Source of the DNA: Hortaea werneckii
Lineage: Eukaryota > Ascomycota > Dothideomycetes > Mycosphaerellales > Teratosphaeriaceae
Direction: 5' to 3'
DNA length: 64,000 nt
Assembly (NCBI GenBank): GCA_037044905.1
Contig: JBAOKB010000140.1
Location: forward strand, 1-64,000
The translations under genes and the position numbers were made by a program. Below are positions 41,401-51,758 of this stretch, piece by piece; position 1 is the stretch's first letter, and each line of letters starts with the position of its first letter. The notes beneath the pieces are model-generated. The model was given only the letters and a program-made list of their open reading frames with translations, did no database searches and was not told the origin of the DNA.

Positions 41401-42126
41401 AAGCACGACCGGCAGAAGCTTTCCAACCAACATCCGCAAATGTTGCTGCTGGGCGTTGACTCCATCCGTAGCGGCTAGAATCGCAGCAGCGTGCAATCTT
41501 CCACTTTTGTATTTGGCTGCCACCGCTGTATCCAATTCTTCGCTCTCGGTAACGCTTATCTTCATATCCTTGCCCCTCACAGCGTGTTCTGCATCGTAGA
41601 AGTCCTTCAAGTGCGTCGTCACCGTCGGCAGGATCCGGGCTATACTGATTTCAACCACGTCCAGGTCGGTAAACCTTGCGGCGATGGTGAGCAATGCGCT
41701 TCGGATACAGCGGTCCACTTCATGCTGGAAGAGCGGCCGAGGGCTGATGGCTTTGTACCAGCTCGTAACATTGTCTCGTATAATCAGATCCAGCAGACCG
41801 TCGACAGCCTTGGAGAATCGGCGGGCTTCCGGGAAGATGACTGGTCTCCTGTACTCTCCTCTGGCTCGCAATCCTGCTCTTCGTTCTTCCCATGTTTCCG
41901 CCGAGCGTGAGAATGCCGGCCCAAGGCTCTGATATGCCACCTCATCCTTCTCCACCCCACGCGATGTGCTCCCTACCACAGACACCAACCCAATGACAGC
42001 CACGCAGACACCAGTCGCAAAAGCATGCGGGATCCACCGTAGGCTCGGCAACCAGTCCGTAAGGAGAGCCCAAGCGACGAACCCGGCAGTGGCTGAGGCG
42101 ATTACATATTTGCGATCAAGGAACAT
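38440..42126 (-). CDS. MDM1: Mdm1-type sorting nexin (PXA-RGS-PX-nexin C)
   Basis: Single exon, 1228 aa. The N terminus has two hydrophobic segments (VIASATAGFVAWALLTDWL, FATGVCVAVIGLVSVVG), an ER membrane anchor. A PXA domain follows at about 105-300 (FSKAVDGLLDLIIRDNVTSWY, LLTIAARFTDLD). An RGS-like region at about 425-590 includes FMEYMDRQNLMRLVQFYLVVDGF. A long Ser/Asp-rich linker and coiled coil (about 790-850) lead to a PX domain at about 870-990 (ALTRRYSQFHELHKRLRARFP, with RRYSQF the phosphoinositide-binding site). Nexin-C at about 1065-1190 (WLRGRTVVVVLHQLLGGTIER) completes the set. In yeast Mdm1 tethers ER to vacuole and acts in lipid metabolism and organelle inheritance; SNX13/14/25 are the animal relatives. 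All domains are present and unbroken. Confidence 0.93.
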   Translation of the reverse strand: MFLDRKYVIASATAGFVAWALLTDWLPSLRWIPHAFATGVCVAVIGLVSVVGSTSRGVEKDEVAYQSLGPAFSRSAETWEERRAGLRARGEYRRPVIFPEARRFSKAVDGLLDLIIRDNVTSWYKAISPRPLFQHEVDRCIRSALLTIAARFTDLDVVEISIARILPTVTTHLKDFYDAEHAVRGKDMKISVTESEELDTAVAAKYKSGRLHAAAILAATDGVNAQQQHLRMLVGKLLPVVLPSNMQSSRAVTALVREIVTCAVLGPIINMLCDPDFWNQMIVQFGGPMLQDRKTVRKVRAALDQHAPTASPKTSRKAQFPRLRPYDSERQFERFIRSIRHVMTLSEARRFRSEIVSQIRKDSGIESQDVVYLRRLETGKKLLDQKIATLSATVNANGSAKPKLTVQPPGDDGQSGPARKQQATLREVIYDAAGLSYFMEYMDRQNLMRLVQFYLVVDGFRSPLEGDSDEPPPGNVEDADRIDIAQMYESYLSKPELQTQESALHTVKHYLKLGPKASQQDFFAARRAVLTTQTHVYNLMRESHFESFKHSDLYYKWLAIDGNSTTGNGQSRQLRSPLSPDGAPTSRDPSPTKARKPQLALPKREPELRRAVLSATDLKSAAKPAVTLPESRRSLDDTGRPALFQDDVEDERMTQSLTSLKDYDSDTESVKQVQREEAKAVQDMQMALDNIVSHEGDNDSFFSDSTGRQSVDLPDPQRVSAEQARPPLSTRLSERGKPSIASLGLVGGPSSRGVFVDDLFAEEAEKFAEDEREDSEGPSGTDDEQVQEAAPGDLGLTEAIDALNAEIDRLNAQKGVLDSLTAKAELTNNSAELRILRKSEQSLQREIRRKDMQKQQYAVQESDNSLYGRAAISIKSVMVGREEDGHEYALYVIEVRKQAGEQMPAATWALTRRYSQFHELHKRLRARFPSVRDLDFPRRQTLFTLQKDFIQKRRTMLERYLRSLLLVPAICRSRELRAFLSQSAIISNSNDASQVDAKDFVTRIYNSVSDGMEEFLGNIPVLDQLSVAGQNLISAATSQMNGSGPVDGLDPAAQDPATAAEAQAELNAYETKESEPFVKPICDLFLEAFELSKGNSWLRGRTVVVVLHQLLGGTIERRVRESARNAFQDANLARYIAMLKDIMWPGGERRPPSAPRTAAEKTRTRKEAALILGALIPDLAGSVVGKANAVAASRKIAAVLNNQRLDVHLVFTIIDEVIRTMFPEVTER

Positions 42127-42628
42127 GATACGCGAGCGCGATGCCGTGGCGTCGAGCTCGCATTATGCATATCATGCAAAGGGCAAAGTGGATGGTGGGA
42201 CGTTGTTGATATGGGCTGCGCAACGGGTCGTCGGGCTTGACAGACCCGGAGCGAAACGAAGCCGGAACATGATGTCACGTGGGGAGTACACAAGCGAGTC
42301 AAATACCTTGACATTCTGCACATTTAAGGAAATAAGGAACGCAGTACATTTCGTCCGTGTGCCTGGCATTGGTCATGATACGACACCGTCGTTCCCTCCA
42401 AACGGCGCCAAGGCTTAGTTCGAGGGAAGGTTGACCTTTTGCCGTCGAACATCGCCGCTTGCCAGAACAGTAGGACGAATGATCACCATCCAATTCGTGA
42501 GAGAGCGATGCTAAGATCCGTATTCGCACCATGTCATCGAATCAAGTATTCATACAAACGACAAGCCGACGTTAAGCAATCAGCACTAAACCACATGCTT
42601 GACCTACAAGACCGCACCCAAAAACAAG

Positions 42629-43447
42629 TTAGCCCAACGCTCCCTTATTGAACGATGGTCTACTGGGATCCTTGACCTCGAAGAAGCGTCTCAGCCACCA
42701 GATCTGGAAAGCGCCTTGGCCAAGCAGCACGCCCATCTGGAAGATGCTCCACCACTTGACACGGGCGTTGGTGCTTTCGGCGGTGTTGCGGTGGGTTCGT
42801 TCGCGGATGACGATGTAGCCTTGCTCATCCTTGACTTGGGCGAGGAGCTCCGTGAGTTGTTTGACTAGAGAATGCGTTAGCACTTCATTCGTACAGCATG
42901 AGTGCACAAGGTGCAGCGAATCTACTCACCCTCCTTTTCCAATGGATCCTGCGGTGCCTCATGTTCTGGTACGTAGACAATGCCATGCACATTGAAGCTG
43001 ACCTCTTTGCTGTTGGCGGACCAGTGCTCGTTGCTAAAGCAGTACGTGTACCTGCCATCGTGCTTGGCGTCGAAGGAGTAGTCGCCCGAGCTGACCGATC
43101 TCTGCTCGATTTCATGGCCACCGCTGGGGTTCTCAATCTAATGCATTGTCAAATCAGCATGATTCCTAGCTATCGTGAGATCATCTAGCCCTTCCCAATG
43201 GGCTGCTCTCTGCCCCACTGCACAATTCTCCTGCGTCTTGACCGTGACATACCCAGAAATCAATGTCCAAATTTCCACTCCCTCCAAATTCTCTGTCGCC
43301 CACCTGGAACGTGACCGTCATCTTGTCATCCTTGTGCAACGACTCATGAAAGCACTCGCGGGAGTGTGCTCGCATCTGGATGTTGTGCGCATTGCCGATG
43401 GCGAGGAAGGAGATGAGGGCGAAGAAGAGCCCGAGTATAGGGGCCAT
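42629..43447 (-). CDS. EMP24: p24-family cargo receptor Emp24 (p24-beta)
   Basis: Three exons on the minus strand: 43447-43253, 43137-42930 and 42864-42629; 212 aa. Introns start GTATGT and GTGAGT; the second has a GCTAAC branch site. A signal peptide (MAPILGLFFALISFLAIGNA) is followed by the GOLD domain, with Cys in RECFHESL and YTYCFSNEHW. A coiled coil leads to VKDEQGYIVIRERTHRNTAES, near-invariant in p24-beta proteins, then one TM segment (WWSIFQMGVLLGQGAFQIWWL) and a short cytosolic tail with RRFFEV. The diphenylalanine binds COPII. Emp24 cycles between ER and Golgi in COPII/COPI vesicles with Erv25, Erp1 and Erp2 and sorts GPI-anchored proteins. Length and layout are normal for the family. 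Confidence 0.95.
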
Positions 43448-44520
43448 GATGGCTGTTGGTGCAGACTCGGGCGGCGTTACGGTCAGTCGGGTGTAGGCTT
43501 GTACTTGCTTCGGATCGCGAAACGTGGTTGTTCCGGGGAGCTGCGCGTCCTATAGCGGAAAGGGGCCGCGGTATACTTGGCGTTCGGCTTGCGATAGCTT
43601 CAGCGATCTGGCCTCCCACTTTGACTGATGAACAGGATCCAGAATGAACCCTGAGAGACTCCGATGTTAGCCTTGTTGAACTTGAAAATTTCTGCTCTCA
43701 TCTGCCGATGTGTAAATCGTGGTCTGGTTCTCAGTATTACAAAAATGGACACTTCCCAACATGCTTCACTCGGCTAGCCACATGCCCAAGACGAGCTCCT
43801 GTCAGGAAGAGCCCAGCTTTGAGCAGGAGTCACTTCTGCATTTGACACATGTGAAGTAAATCATCTTCAGGGAAGAACATATGTGACACAGGGCTCGTCC
43901 GAGAAGAAGCGAGTCGTGATACGCCCAACAATGGATACTAGGACGACTCTGCCACGGATTGAAATCTTACGATCAAACCCGGAATCGAGACTACCTTGCT
44001 GGACGCACCAGAAGTCTTAGTAGGATATTAGCCGATGGCTTGATTGAGGATGCTTGGGGTCACTATCATGGTTGCTTTCACCAAATCCCTCTTCTCCGGA
44101 TGTTCAGGTTACCCGCGAAGCCTTTGAACAATAGCGGCAGTAAGTTCATGACGAGACTGATCAGACTAACTGAGTAGCAAGCACTTGCAGCGAGAGGACT
44201 TGAAGCGTGGTTTCATTTTGCCTGGACGTGTGTTTTGGAAGAGCTTTCTCACAGTTAACGACCGTGCCATGGGAGGTGGGTTGCTCACTGCACCGACGAG
44301 GTGTACAACTCAGATTGTTCGAGAGCAATGATCGATGGTCACATTCTGCTGTAGCAAGCCACACATGAAGGATTCGTTTCGGTGCGCAGAAGTAGATCGG
44401 TAGGTAGCATTGCTAAATTTAGCCCCACTTTCAGACGTGTGTGGTTGCCACTTCGCAACTTCCGGGTACAGTTATGTGTGGAAAACATTCAATCATCAAC
44501 TGACCACAGAATCGAAGATT
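43448..44520. other. Intergenic region between divergent EMP24 and Myb-like genes, no supported gene
   Basis: About 1.07 kb. Only short ORFs without recognisable content, the longest being 72 codons at 43959. It contains both promoters; no clear repeat or motif was noticed. Confidence 0.4.
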
Positions 44521-45946
44521 ATGGGTCGCCTCGCCACCAGCATTGCTGCTGCTGCGGCCGACGCCGACAACATGCCTTCCACGGAGAAGCTTCCAAGTGT
44601 CTCGCTCATTGATGCTCTACTGCCGCGGCGTCTTGCCAGTATTGGCTCGCCATCCAGCAAAGAGAAAGTAAGTCAGCTTCATTTGGCGTCTGAGTAGCTT
44701 GCAGCGCTGTGTCTCTTTTGCCGTGGTCGTGTGAAAGCACATCTGCTTGTCTTCCCTGACCACCACAACTCCTGAAATTCACGCTATCGACACACGCACT
44801 CAGCAACCTCTCAGAACCTCACAGCCCGACACTCAATCACTACAGCAGAGCCCAGCCAGCAGCGAATCAACACTAGCCATGCCGCTTAGCGATTACCTAC
44901 GCGGCATGAAGCCATTCCGCCTCATCCCCATAGACGCTGACACAGGAAAGCCCACAGATCCCAACATCGGTCGCAAGACCTATGTCACCTACTACGATGT
45001 TCGCAAGAGTAAGAACGGCAGCAAGTCGATCGTAGCACATAAGAGCGCTTCGCCCAGCGCGGCGAGTGGCAACGGTACGAGACTACGTGAGCCAAGACGT
45101 GAAGCTCTTTGACTGACAGAGCAACTTGTACAGACAGAGGCGGAATGAGAAACGCTCAAAAAGGGCAAACGGACAATGCCGGCCGCAAAGCTGAGAATGG
45201 AGGCGGCCAGAGTGGAGGGCAGAAGGGTACAGATGGGAACAAGGCAAGCGTACCATGAACATGCGAAGACGCAAAACTAATCCCCGTGTGACTTCGAACA
45301 GAAAACCGAGTTCAGCGCAGAAGAAGATTCCAAGCTCAAAGAACTCAAAGATACCAACACCTCATGGAAAGACATAGCATCCCAGATGAACCGACCAGAG
45401 TTCGAGCTGAGGGCACGGTGGAAACAAATCAACAAGCCGAATGCCAACGAACAGAAACCGCAGCAGCAACAGGGGAAAGGAAACGGAAAAAGCAAACAAA
45501 ACCAACAGAACAACCAACAAGGGAAACAAGGCGGCAAACCCCAAACCAAAGAACAAGAAGAAGCAGCGGCCAAAAAACGCGAGGAGCGTCAAAAGAGGCG
45601 TGAAGAAGCCTCAAAACCCATCTCCCTCGCCCCTGCACCCGCAGCACCATCGACCAAACCCGCCTCAGCCCACGACAACCCCGGAAACCCCAACGCCGAA
45701 ACCACCAAACCCGCCGCCGCCGCCGTCCAAGGCGACGAAACCCGCTTCACCCTCTCCGAATGGCTAACCCTGCAATCCGACAACCTGTTCACGATCTCCG
45801 AGCTCCAATTCCTCAGCGAGATTATCATGCGGGACCAGAACCAGACCTGGGTACGGATCGCGAGTCTTTTTTACGACAAGACGGGACGGAAAGTGCATCC
45901 CGAGGATATTCGGGAGAAGTTTGAGAGGATGGCTGGGATGGGGTAG
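44521..45946 (+). CDS. Myb/SANT-like domain protein
   Basis: Four-exon model: 44521-44667, 44804-45074, 45134-45243 (or -45249) and 45302-45946, about 390 aa. Intron 1 (136 bp) ends at CGCACTCAG or 18 bases later. Intron 3 can start at AAG|GCAAGC (GC-AG type) or six bases later at GTACCA; both keep frame. Exon 2 has DYLRGMKPFRLIPIDADTGK. Exon 4 opens with a SANT/Myb-like helix set (FSAEEDSKLKELKDTNTSWKD...RARWKQIN) with two Trp in register. A Q/N/K-rich linker follows, then a second helical module (FTLSEWLTLQSDNLFTISEL, TWVRIASLFYDKTGRKV). Probably nuclear; whether it binds DNA or a histone tail is not clear. The extreme 3' flank is G-rich. Confidence 0.7.
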
Positions 45947-46104
45947 GGGGAAGGGAGAGAGGAGGGGGAGAGAACAGGAGAAGAGGGGAGGGGAGGGGAG
46001 GTGGAGGGGGGAAATGGGGGAGGCCGGGGGCAAGGGAGACAGAGGCAGAGGCGTTTGAGTGATGGAGATTGGGGATCTGGTTGATGGGAGGGAGGGAGGG
46101 AGAA

Positions 46105-46148
<44 letters not shown>
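45947..46148. repeat. G-rich tract ending in an uninterrupted 44-base G run
   Basis: Directly after the Myb-like stop codon the plus strand is almost only G and A (GGGGAGGGGAGGGGAGG...) and ends in G at every position from 46105 to 46148. Runs like this form G-quadruplexes and are unstable in replication and in sequencing, so the true length may differ. Confidence 0.9.
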
Positions 46149-46149
<1 letters not shown>

Positions 46150-47072
46150 GGTTTCTCAGAGATACTCGCGGGCGATCCCGCCAGGCAGCAATGGCACGTA
46201 CATGTGCAGGACGGACGGATTGTACGATAACAAATAATCCAAGGTAGTTGAAATTCATCGTTGTGTCCATGGGTAATACTCTTCCCGTACACAGAAACTG
46301 ACCACAGAGTACTTAACTGAACAAACCAACCCAGCTTTCTCCAGAACGTGTGAGTGCCTACCCATCAACCCATTCCCTCTGCTCTCCCGCTCGGTATAGG
46401 CCTACCCAGTGTCTAGCCCTTGCACAGGAGAATACCATCAGACGTCCGAGTGTGCAGCAGTGACAGCGCAAACGAATAGGGACATGAACAAGCGAGAGCA
46501 TAAGTCGATGTAAGGGGGAAGTAGAAAAAAAAAAAGAAAGAAAAGGAAAGGAAACGAAAAAGGAGAAAAGGAGAGAAAAGAGGAAGAAAAGAAGAAACCC
46601 CAGACCCAAAAACGAAAAAACCTCGACAAGAAAAATACGAACAAGACCGCATCGAAGTATTGCCTTTGGAATTAGACAAGTCGTATGTACACGCCATAAT
46701 CCACGCCCCTGAAGTCTGGGGTGCTTGAAGAAGGAGGGGGAATCGTAGTAAACAGAAAAACAAGCAGCATTCAGTAACAAGCCAACAACCATGAATTAGC
46801 CGCCTCAACCGCAGTGAAGCAGGGAGGGCAAAAAAGAAAAGAAAAGAAAAGAAAAGGAATTCAAGAAAACGCCGGACCCGTCCCCTTTCCATCGTCCAAA
46901 TGCGTAATAACCATCTTTCTTCGTATCCCTCTCTTGAACGCGACCATGCAACCATAGAACATGCCCCGGAGAACGCCGTCTTTCCCGCCCGATCGAAAGA
47001 TTCAAAAGCGGAGACCCCCAGAGTGAGGAGGGAGAAGAAGAAAAGAAAAAAAAAAGAGAAAAAGGAAACAAA
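46149..47072. other. Region between two converging genes with homopurine tracts, no gene
   Basis: From about 46521 to 46610 the plus strand is nearly pure purine (AGAAAGAAAAGGAAAGG...), with shorter A/G tracts near 46830 and 47030-47070. Apparent minus-strand frames across it are only the Phe/Ser/Leu translation of that tract. Expected content is 3' UTRs. Confidence 0.6.
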
Positions 47073-48396
47073 TTAGCGTCTCGACATGGAGCGCCGAGTA
47101 TCCCTCGTGCGCCTATCGTCCGAACTAGCGCTGCCTGTGAAGAAAAACAAAGTCAGCTCAAAATTCCCATTCCCCAAGAAACACCAGCCTTCACAGTCCA
47201 GTTCCAAAAGCAGGGGGGAAAAGAAGAGAGGGAGACTTACTGCTACTAGTATAGTAATCACTCGAGTAACTCCCATAATCGGTATACTTCTCCTCATTAC
47301 GCCGATTATCCCTCTTCCTCTTCAGTCCCAAAACAGCCCAGAGACCCGCCAGTCCCGCCCCAAGACCGAGAGCTTCTTTCCTCCACCCGCCACCGCCACC
47401 GCGACGATGGCGACTCTCGTCGCTATAGCGGCTTCGGGCGGGCTTGGCGGCCCCGTACCATGTCCTCCCACCACCACCAGCGGCAGCAGCAGCGCCGTAT
47501 CGGCTGCCACGACCATGGGTATGGTGGGAATGGCGCTCGTACTCGTCGATCTCGTGGGTGCGGCGACTGCGACGTTTATTACGGCCGCCGCAGAAGACGG
47601 CCCAGAGGCCGCGGAGACAGCAGTAGAAGATCAGGAGGCCGAGGAGGAAGAGGCCGGCGAGGACGCCGATGACGATACCGGCGATTTCGCCGCCGGAGAG
47701 CCCGCCGCCGCCCGAGGATTGGTCCGAGGTCAGGGTGATGTTGGCGCCCGTGGCGACGGGGGCGACGAAGGGGACGGTGGTGGAGGGGGAGGCGGTTTCG
47801 GTTACTTGGACGAGGGAGGAGGAGGTGCCGCGGATCGGGGCGCTGGCTGTGGCGCCTGAGGATGTCGCGGCGCCGGCGGCGGGTTTGCAGGTGCCCGCGA
47901 CATAGCAGTATTCGTCGCTGCTGCAGCAGACGTGGCCGCAGGGGGATTCGTTGTTGTTGTAATCGCAGGAGTCGGCGGTCGGGGTGGCAGTGGCGGGTGC
48001 CCAGGTAGTCGCTGCACTCGACTGGCCGGCGATCCAGGAACTGTAGACGGTGGTCTTGGTCACGAGATCCGTCTCGACGTAGGTGGAGGTGTAATAGGCC
48101 CATGAACCACCGGCGGCTTTGGTGGTTGCAGCACCCGCAGCTCCGCACTGAGCCTGGGTCTGAGCATCGGTGTAGCAGGTGCTTCCGGCGGCGCAACACA
48201 GTTGACTGTTATACCCGCACAATTCGCCTCCGCAATCCCATCGGGCGAAGAGCTCGTTGAAGCTGAAGCCGGCCTGGGCGGAGACGGGTGGGGCCGGGTT
48301 GGCGGAGGCGGGAGCTGCGAGCCAAATGGCGGTGATGAGATGAAGCAGGAGCACAAGCGGTCGGGGGAGGGCGAGATGGCGACGCATGGCGCCCAT
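47073..48396 (-). CDS. Single-pass membrane protein with Cys-rich ectodomain
   Basis: Two exons, 48396-47241 and 47134-47073, 405 aa; 106-bp intron, GTAAGT...TTCACAG, phase 1. Start chosen at MGAMRRHLALP, giving a signal peptide (LVLLLHLITAIWLAAPASA); an in-frame ATG at 48504 would place it too far inside. The ectodomain has two Cys clusters of similar form, CGYNSQLCCAAGSTCYTD and CGHVCCSSDEYCYVAGTC, separated by a Ser/Thr-rich stalk. A TM segment (IAGIVIGVLAGLFLLGLLIFY) lies at about 235-260, followed by an Arg-rich stop-transfer (RNKRRSRR). The cytosolic tail is rich in Gly, Arg, Ser and Tyr (YGSYSSDYYTSS) and ends DTRRSMSRR. The layout is that of fungal wall-sensing or surface glycoproteins (Mid2-like shape); the specific family is not recognised. 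Confidence 0.78.
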
Positions 48397-49559
48397 GTGG
48401 CAGCCCGCGTGGAATGGGCGGAATGAGAGAATGCGTGGTTTGTCGGTCAGGAATGCAATACCATGTACCTGAAGGTAAGGTAACCACTCAGTCGGTGTTC
48501 GCAATCCACTATCCAGATCTTATCGGTAGCGGATGCGGATGCGGGGTCCAAACGTTGGTTGTCGCCGTTGAGCGGCCCCAAAAAACGAGCCCTTCAGCGA
48601 GTGTTCGCAGCAGAAGGTGGATGAAGGGAACTGCAACAAGCAACGGATTAGAGTCTGTACAATAGCGACAGTGAGGTGAAGACGGAAAAAAGGTTTGGGG
48701 AAGAGAGTGGGAAGCTGCAGCAGCTTTTCCCCAGCCAGCCAAATGGGACGCCGAAATCGTCCAGCCACCTCAGTCTGGGGGCAGAGGAAAGCGATGGCTG
48801 GAAGCTTGCCCGCCAAGCTTTCCGACGATGAGATGAAACGGTCGAGTGCGGTGACGTTGGTGGATGAGATCAACGACGACGTTGGTAATTTTGGTGAGGA
48901 TATTTCTGTGACATGAACAGACGGTTGAAGATGCTGAAGACTGGATCATCCATCACCGACTTCTTCTCGTCTGCCCGGCGAGGCGCTGGGACTACTATTT
49001 ACTGCGATGGTTGGAGCAGCGACCATCGCCGCTAGCAGGGATCTCAGTCTCGGAAGATGCGCCATCTCTCTCCGACCCCGACGATCACCTCGCACGTCGA
49101 CGGCGACCACTTCGGACTTCAACGTGTCGTGGTAGAATAATCACACATCTGCACTGGGCACATTCGCCGCAATGCGCACCGCCATAGACTGAAACAATCC
49201 CACGTGAATCACCAGGGCGATCCAAATCAAAATTCCACTTCAATTCTCGTTCCTGCTTATAGGTAGCCATTCGCCTCCCACGTTCAACAGGCGGGCATGA
49301 AACCATTGCTCTTGCCCAGCTGCATTTCATCTGCCCAACCAACTAAAAAAGAAAAAGAAAAAGAAAACAAACAGAAAACCAGTACCATCACTGCCAACAA
49401 AGAATTGCCTCACTACACCAGACATCAAACCTTATCTCCTTTGCACTTCACGTACTCAAAATGTTCAATTACATCTGATACTTCAACACCGCGTTCTCTA
49501 ACCCCCTACAACCACATCTGACATCCCACATCCCACATCCACCCCCTTCATCCCACCCC
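48397..49559. other. Intergenic, no supported gene
   Basis: 1.16 kb holding the promoter of the Cys-rich membrane protein gene and the 3' UTR of RIX7. Only short ORFs; no repeats or RNA gene noticed. The 49500-49559 stretch is C/T/A-rich (CCCACATCCCACATCC). Confidence 0.4.
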
Positions 49560-51758
49560 CTAGAACCTCTGAGCAAACCGCTCCTTCAACCGATAATACC
49601 TCGCCATCTCGCCCACAGACCCTTTAATCCTCGTAACCGCAAACCGAAAATCCACCAACTCCAAGCGCATCGACCGGCGTGAAAGGGCATGATGACCCGC
49701 CTGTCTAGTCAGGGACCCCAGATCCGCTCCCGAAAACCCATGACAAGCCTCCTCGCGGGCGAGGGCTAGAATCTCGTCGCGCTGGTCATCAGCGATAGGC
49801 TTCGAGCGGAGCAACGCCCGGAGAATCTCCACCCGTTCCTCAGGCCCAGGTAAATCGACAAAGAGCGGCGTCTCCAACCGTCCGGGCCTCAACATCGCCT
49901 CGTCGATGATCTCCGGCCGGTTCGTGGCGGCAATGACGTAGATCCCCTGCCTATCAGCCAGACCGTCGAGTTCGGTGAGGAGGGTATTAACAACACGGGC
50001 ACTAGAATCACTGCCCGCGTCGTCGCGACGGGGGACGAGCGCATCGAGCTCGTCGAAGAAGATAACGCAGGGCGCACTGGAACGGGCGCGGACGAAGACG
50101 CGACGGACGGCTGCTTCGGACTCGCCGACGAATTTATTCAGGAGTTCGGGGCCCTTGATCGAAATAAAATTCGCACGACTCTCGGCCGCGACGGCTTTGG
50201 CGAGGATCGTTTTCCCGCACCCGGGGGGTCCCCAGAGGAGGACACCCGTCGGGGCGGAGATGCCCACGGCGGCGTAGAGGTCCGGGTGTTTGATGGGCTC
50301 GACGATGGCGGTTTGGAGTTCCTCGCGGACGGACTGCAGGGCGCCGATGTCGGCCCAGGAGACGTCGGGGATGGTGGCGAAGCCTTCGCGTTTGGAGGAG
50401 GGGACGATGTTAGGGAGGACGGACTCGAAGGCGGTCATGGTGATGCGGTTATGTTCGAAGCCGGCGGGGGGCGGGATATCCTTGCGTCGGAGGCGCGCGA
50501 CCATGCGTTCGATGGCTGTGGCTTTGGCGAGAGCAGTGCCCGGGGCAGCAGCAGGAGGGAGGTCGATGTCCATAGTCTCCTGATTAAGCGGCTGAGCCTT
50601 CACCGCCTCGAAATAGCGATTCAATTGCCATGAACCCGCTTTGCTCACGAGATCGTGAAGATCCGAGCCCACAAACCCCGCCGTCATCTTCGCTAGTTTC
50701 CTGAAATCCACATTCTCAGACATCGGGGACTCCCTCGTCTGCGCCTTCAGAATCTGTTCCCGCACTTGCTCATTAGGAACAGGGATATTAATCTCCGTAT
50801 CGAACCTCCCACCCCGACGTAACGCCGGATCGATACTATCAGGGCGATTGGTCGTCGCCAGCACAATAACCGGTTTGGTCGGATCCCGGTCCAACTCATC
50901 CATACTGACCAACAACTGCGCCACGATGCGCTTCTCCATCTGACTCTGACTTGAGTCGCGCTTGGGCGCAATGGCATCGATCTCATCCATGAAAAGCAGA
51001 CAGGGCGCGCACTTCCTCGCCTCCTCGAACCGTTCTCGGATCCCCTTCTCCGACTCCCCAGACATCCCGGACACGATCGAGGGCCCCAACATCTCCACGA
51101 AGGGGAGTCCCATCGTGGCCGCGAAAGCCCGCGAGATCATAGTTTTGCCGCACCCCGGGGGTCCGTGGAGCAGGATCCCCTTGGGGACTTTGACCCGCAT
51201 GCTGGCGTATGCCTCCGGGGCGAGGAGTGGCCGGACGATGAGCGCTTCCATCTGGTCGAGGACGTCGTCCATGCCGCCGAGGTCGTGGAGGGAGACATCG
51301 GTTGGGGTTTCATTGGAAGGCTTCTCGGACTTGGGGCGTTTGGGGAGGGGTTCGCCGTTGGCCATGCGGCGGCGCTTGGGCGCGTCGGAGTCCACGTCAA
51401 CTCCTTGGGCTGGACTACCGGATGATGGCGCTCCAGGCTCGCGGGGAGTGGCAAGGTTGGCTCGTAAGGAGCGGTTCATGGTTTCCTGCGCGGCCGAAGC
51501 GTGGTCCCGCTGCTGAACGCGCTCGGCCTCTGCTTCGGAATCGTCGCTGGCTTGGGCAGGAGGGGCGTCAGAAACACCGAGGAAATCCAGTACCCGCTCG
51601 ATGCTGGCCTGTAGGACTTTTTTCGGTTTGCGCTTTAGGCTGGAATTGGAGCGTTGGAAAGCGGTCCAGAGACTTTCGAGGTCCGGGGGCACGCCGTTTT
51701 CGAGAAATTTGCGCGTGGCGACGAGGACGTCGTTATCGAGCGCGCCTTGTAGCCTCAT
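49560..51758 (-). CDS. RIX7: AAA-type ATPase Rix7 (NVL), 60S subunit assembly
   Basis: Single exon, 732 aa. An N-terminal domain of about 150 residues with a basic patch (LKRKPKKV) and acidic linker precedes two AAA modules. D1 has Walker A GPPGCGKT (about 196), Walker B LLFMDEIDA (about 254) and an Arg-finger region RRGGRFD. D2 has Walker A GPPGCGKT (about 507), Walker B VIFFDELDA (about 568), ATNRPEIIDEAMLRPGRLETP and the GADLGSLTRQAGHHAL sensor-2 helix. The order and the NVL-type GMSGESEKGIRERFEEA support Rix7 over Cdc48 (no double-psi N domain). Rix7 strips assembly factors such as Nsa1 from pre-60S particles in the nucleolus, acting as a hexamer. With MAK21 it is one of two pre-60S assembly factors in this window. 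Length is slightly short of yeast Rix7 (837 aa). Confidence 0.92.
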   Translation of the reverse strand: MRLQGALDNDVLVATRKFLENGVPPDLESLWTAFQRSNSSLKRKPKKVLQASIERVLDFLGVSDAPPAQASDDSEAEAERVQQRDHASAAQETMNRSLRANLATPREPGAPSSGSPAQGVDVDSDAPKRRRMANGEPLPKRPKSEKPSNETPTDVSLHDLGGMDDVLDQMEALIVRPLLAPEAYASMRVKVPKGILLHGPPGCGKTMISRAFAATMGLPFVEMLGPSIVSGMSGESEKGIRERFEEARKCAPCLLFMDEIDAIAPKRDSSQSQMEKRIVAQLLVSMDELDRDPTKPVIVLATTNRPDSIDPALRRGGRFDTEINIPVPNEQVREQILKAQTRESPMSENVDFRKLAKMTAGFVGSDLHDLVSKAGSWQLNRYFEAVKAQPLNQETMDIDLPPAAAPGTALAKATAIERMVARLRRKDIPPPAGFEHNRITMTAFESVLPNIVPSSKREGFATIPDVSWADIGALQSVREELQTAIVEPIKHPDLYAAVGISAPTGVLLWGPPGCGKTILAKAVAAESRANFISIKGPELLNKFVGESEAAVRRVFVRARSSAPCVIFFDELDALVPRRDDAGSDSSARVVNTLLTELDGLADRQGIYVIAATNRPEIIDEAMLRPGRLETPLFVDLPGPEERVEILRALLRSKPIADDQRDEILALAREEACHGFSGADLGSLTRQAGHHALSRRSMRLELVDFRFAVTRIKGSVGEMARYYRLKERFAQRF

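Noticed and set aside
45764..46292. Proline-rich minus-strand frames of 155-168 codons
   Set aside because: They arise from translating the complement of the G-rich tract and the 44-G run as poly-Pro.
46358..46955. Phe/Ser/Leu-rich minus-strand frames
   Set aside because: Translation of the complement of the homopurine tract; no start context or family.
47086..47859. 257-codon plus-strand frame
   Set aside because: Antisense of the Cys-rich membrane protein gene, whose signal peptide, TM segment and spliced end make the minus strand the coding one.
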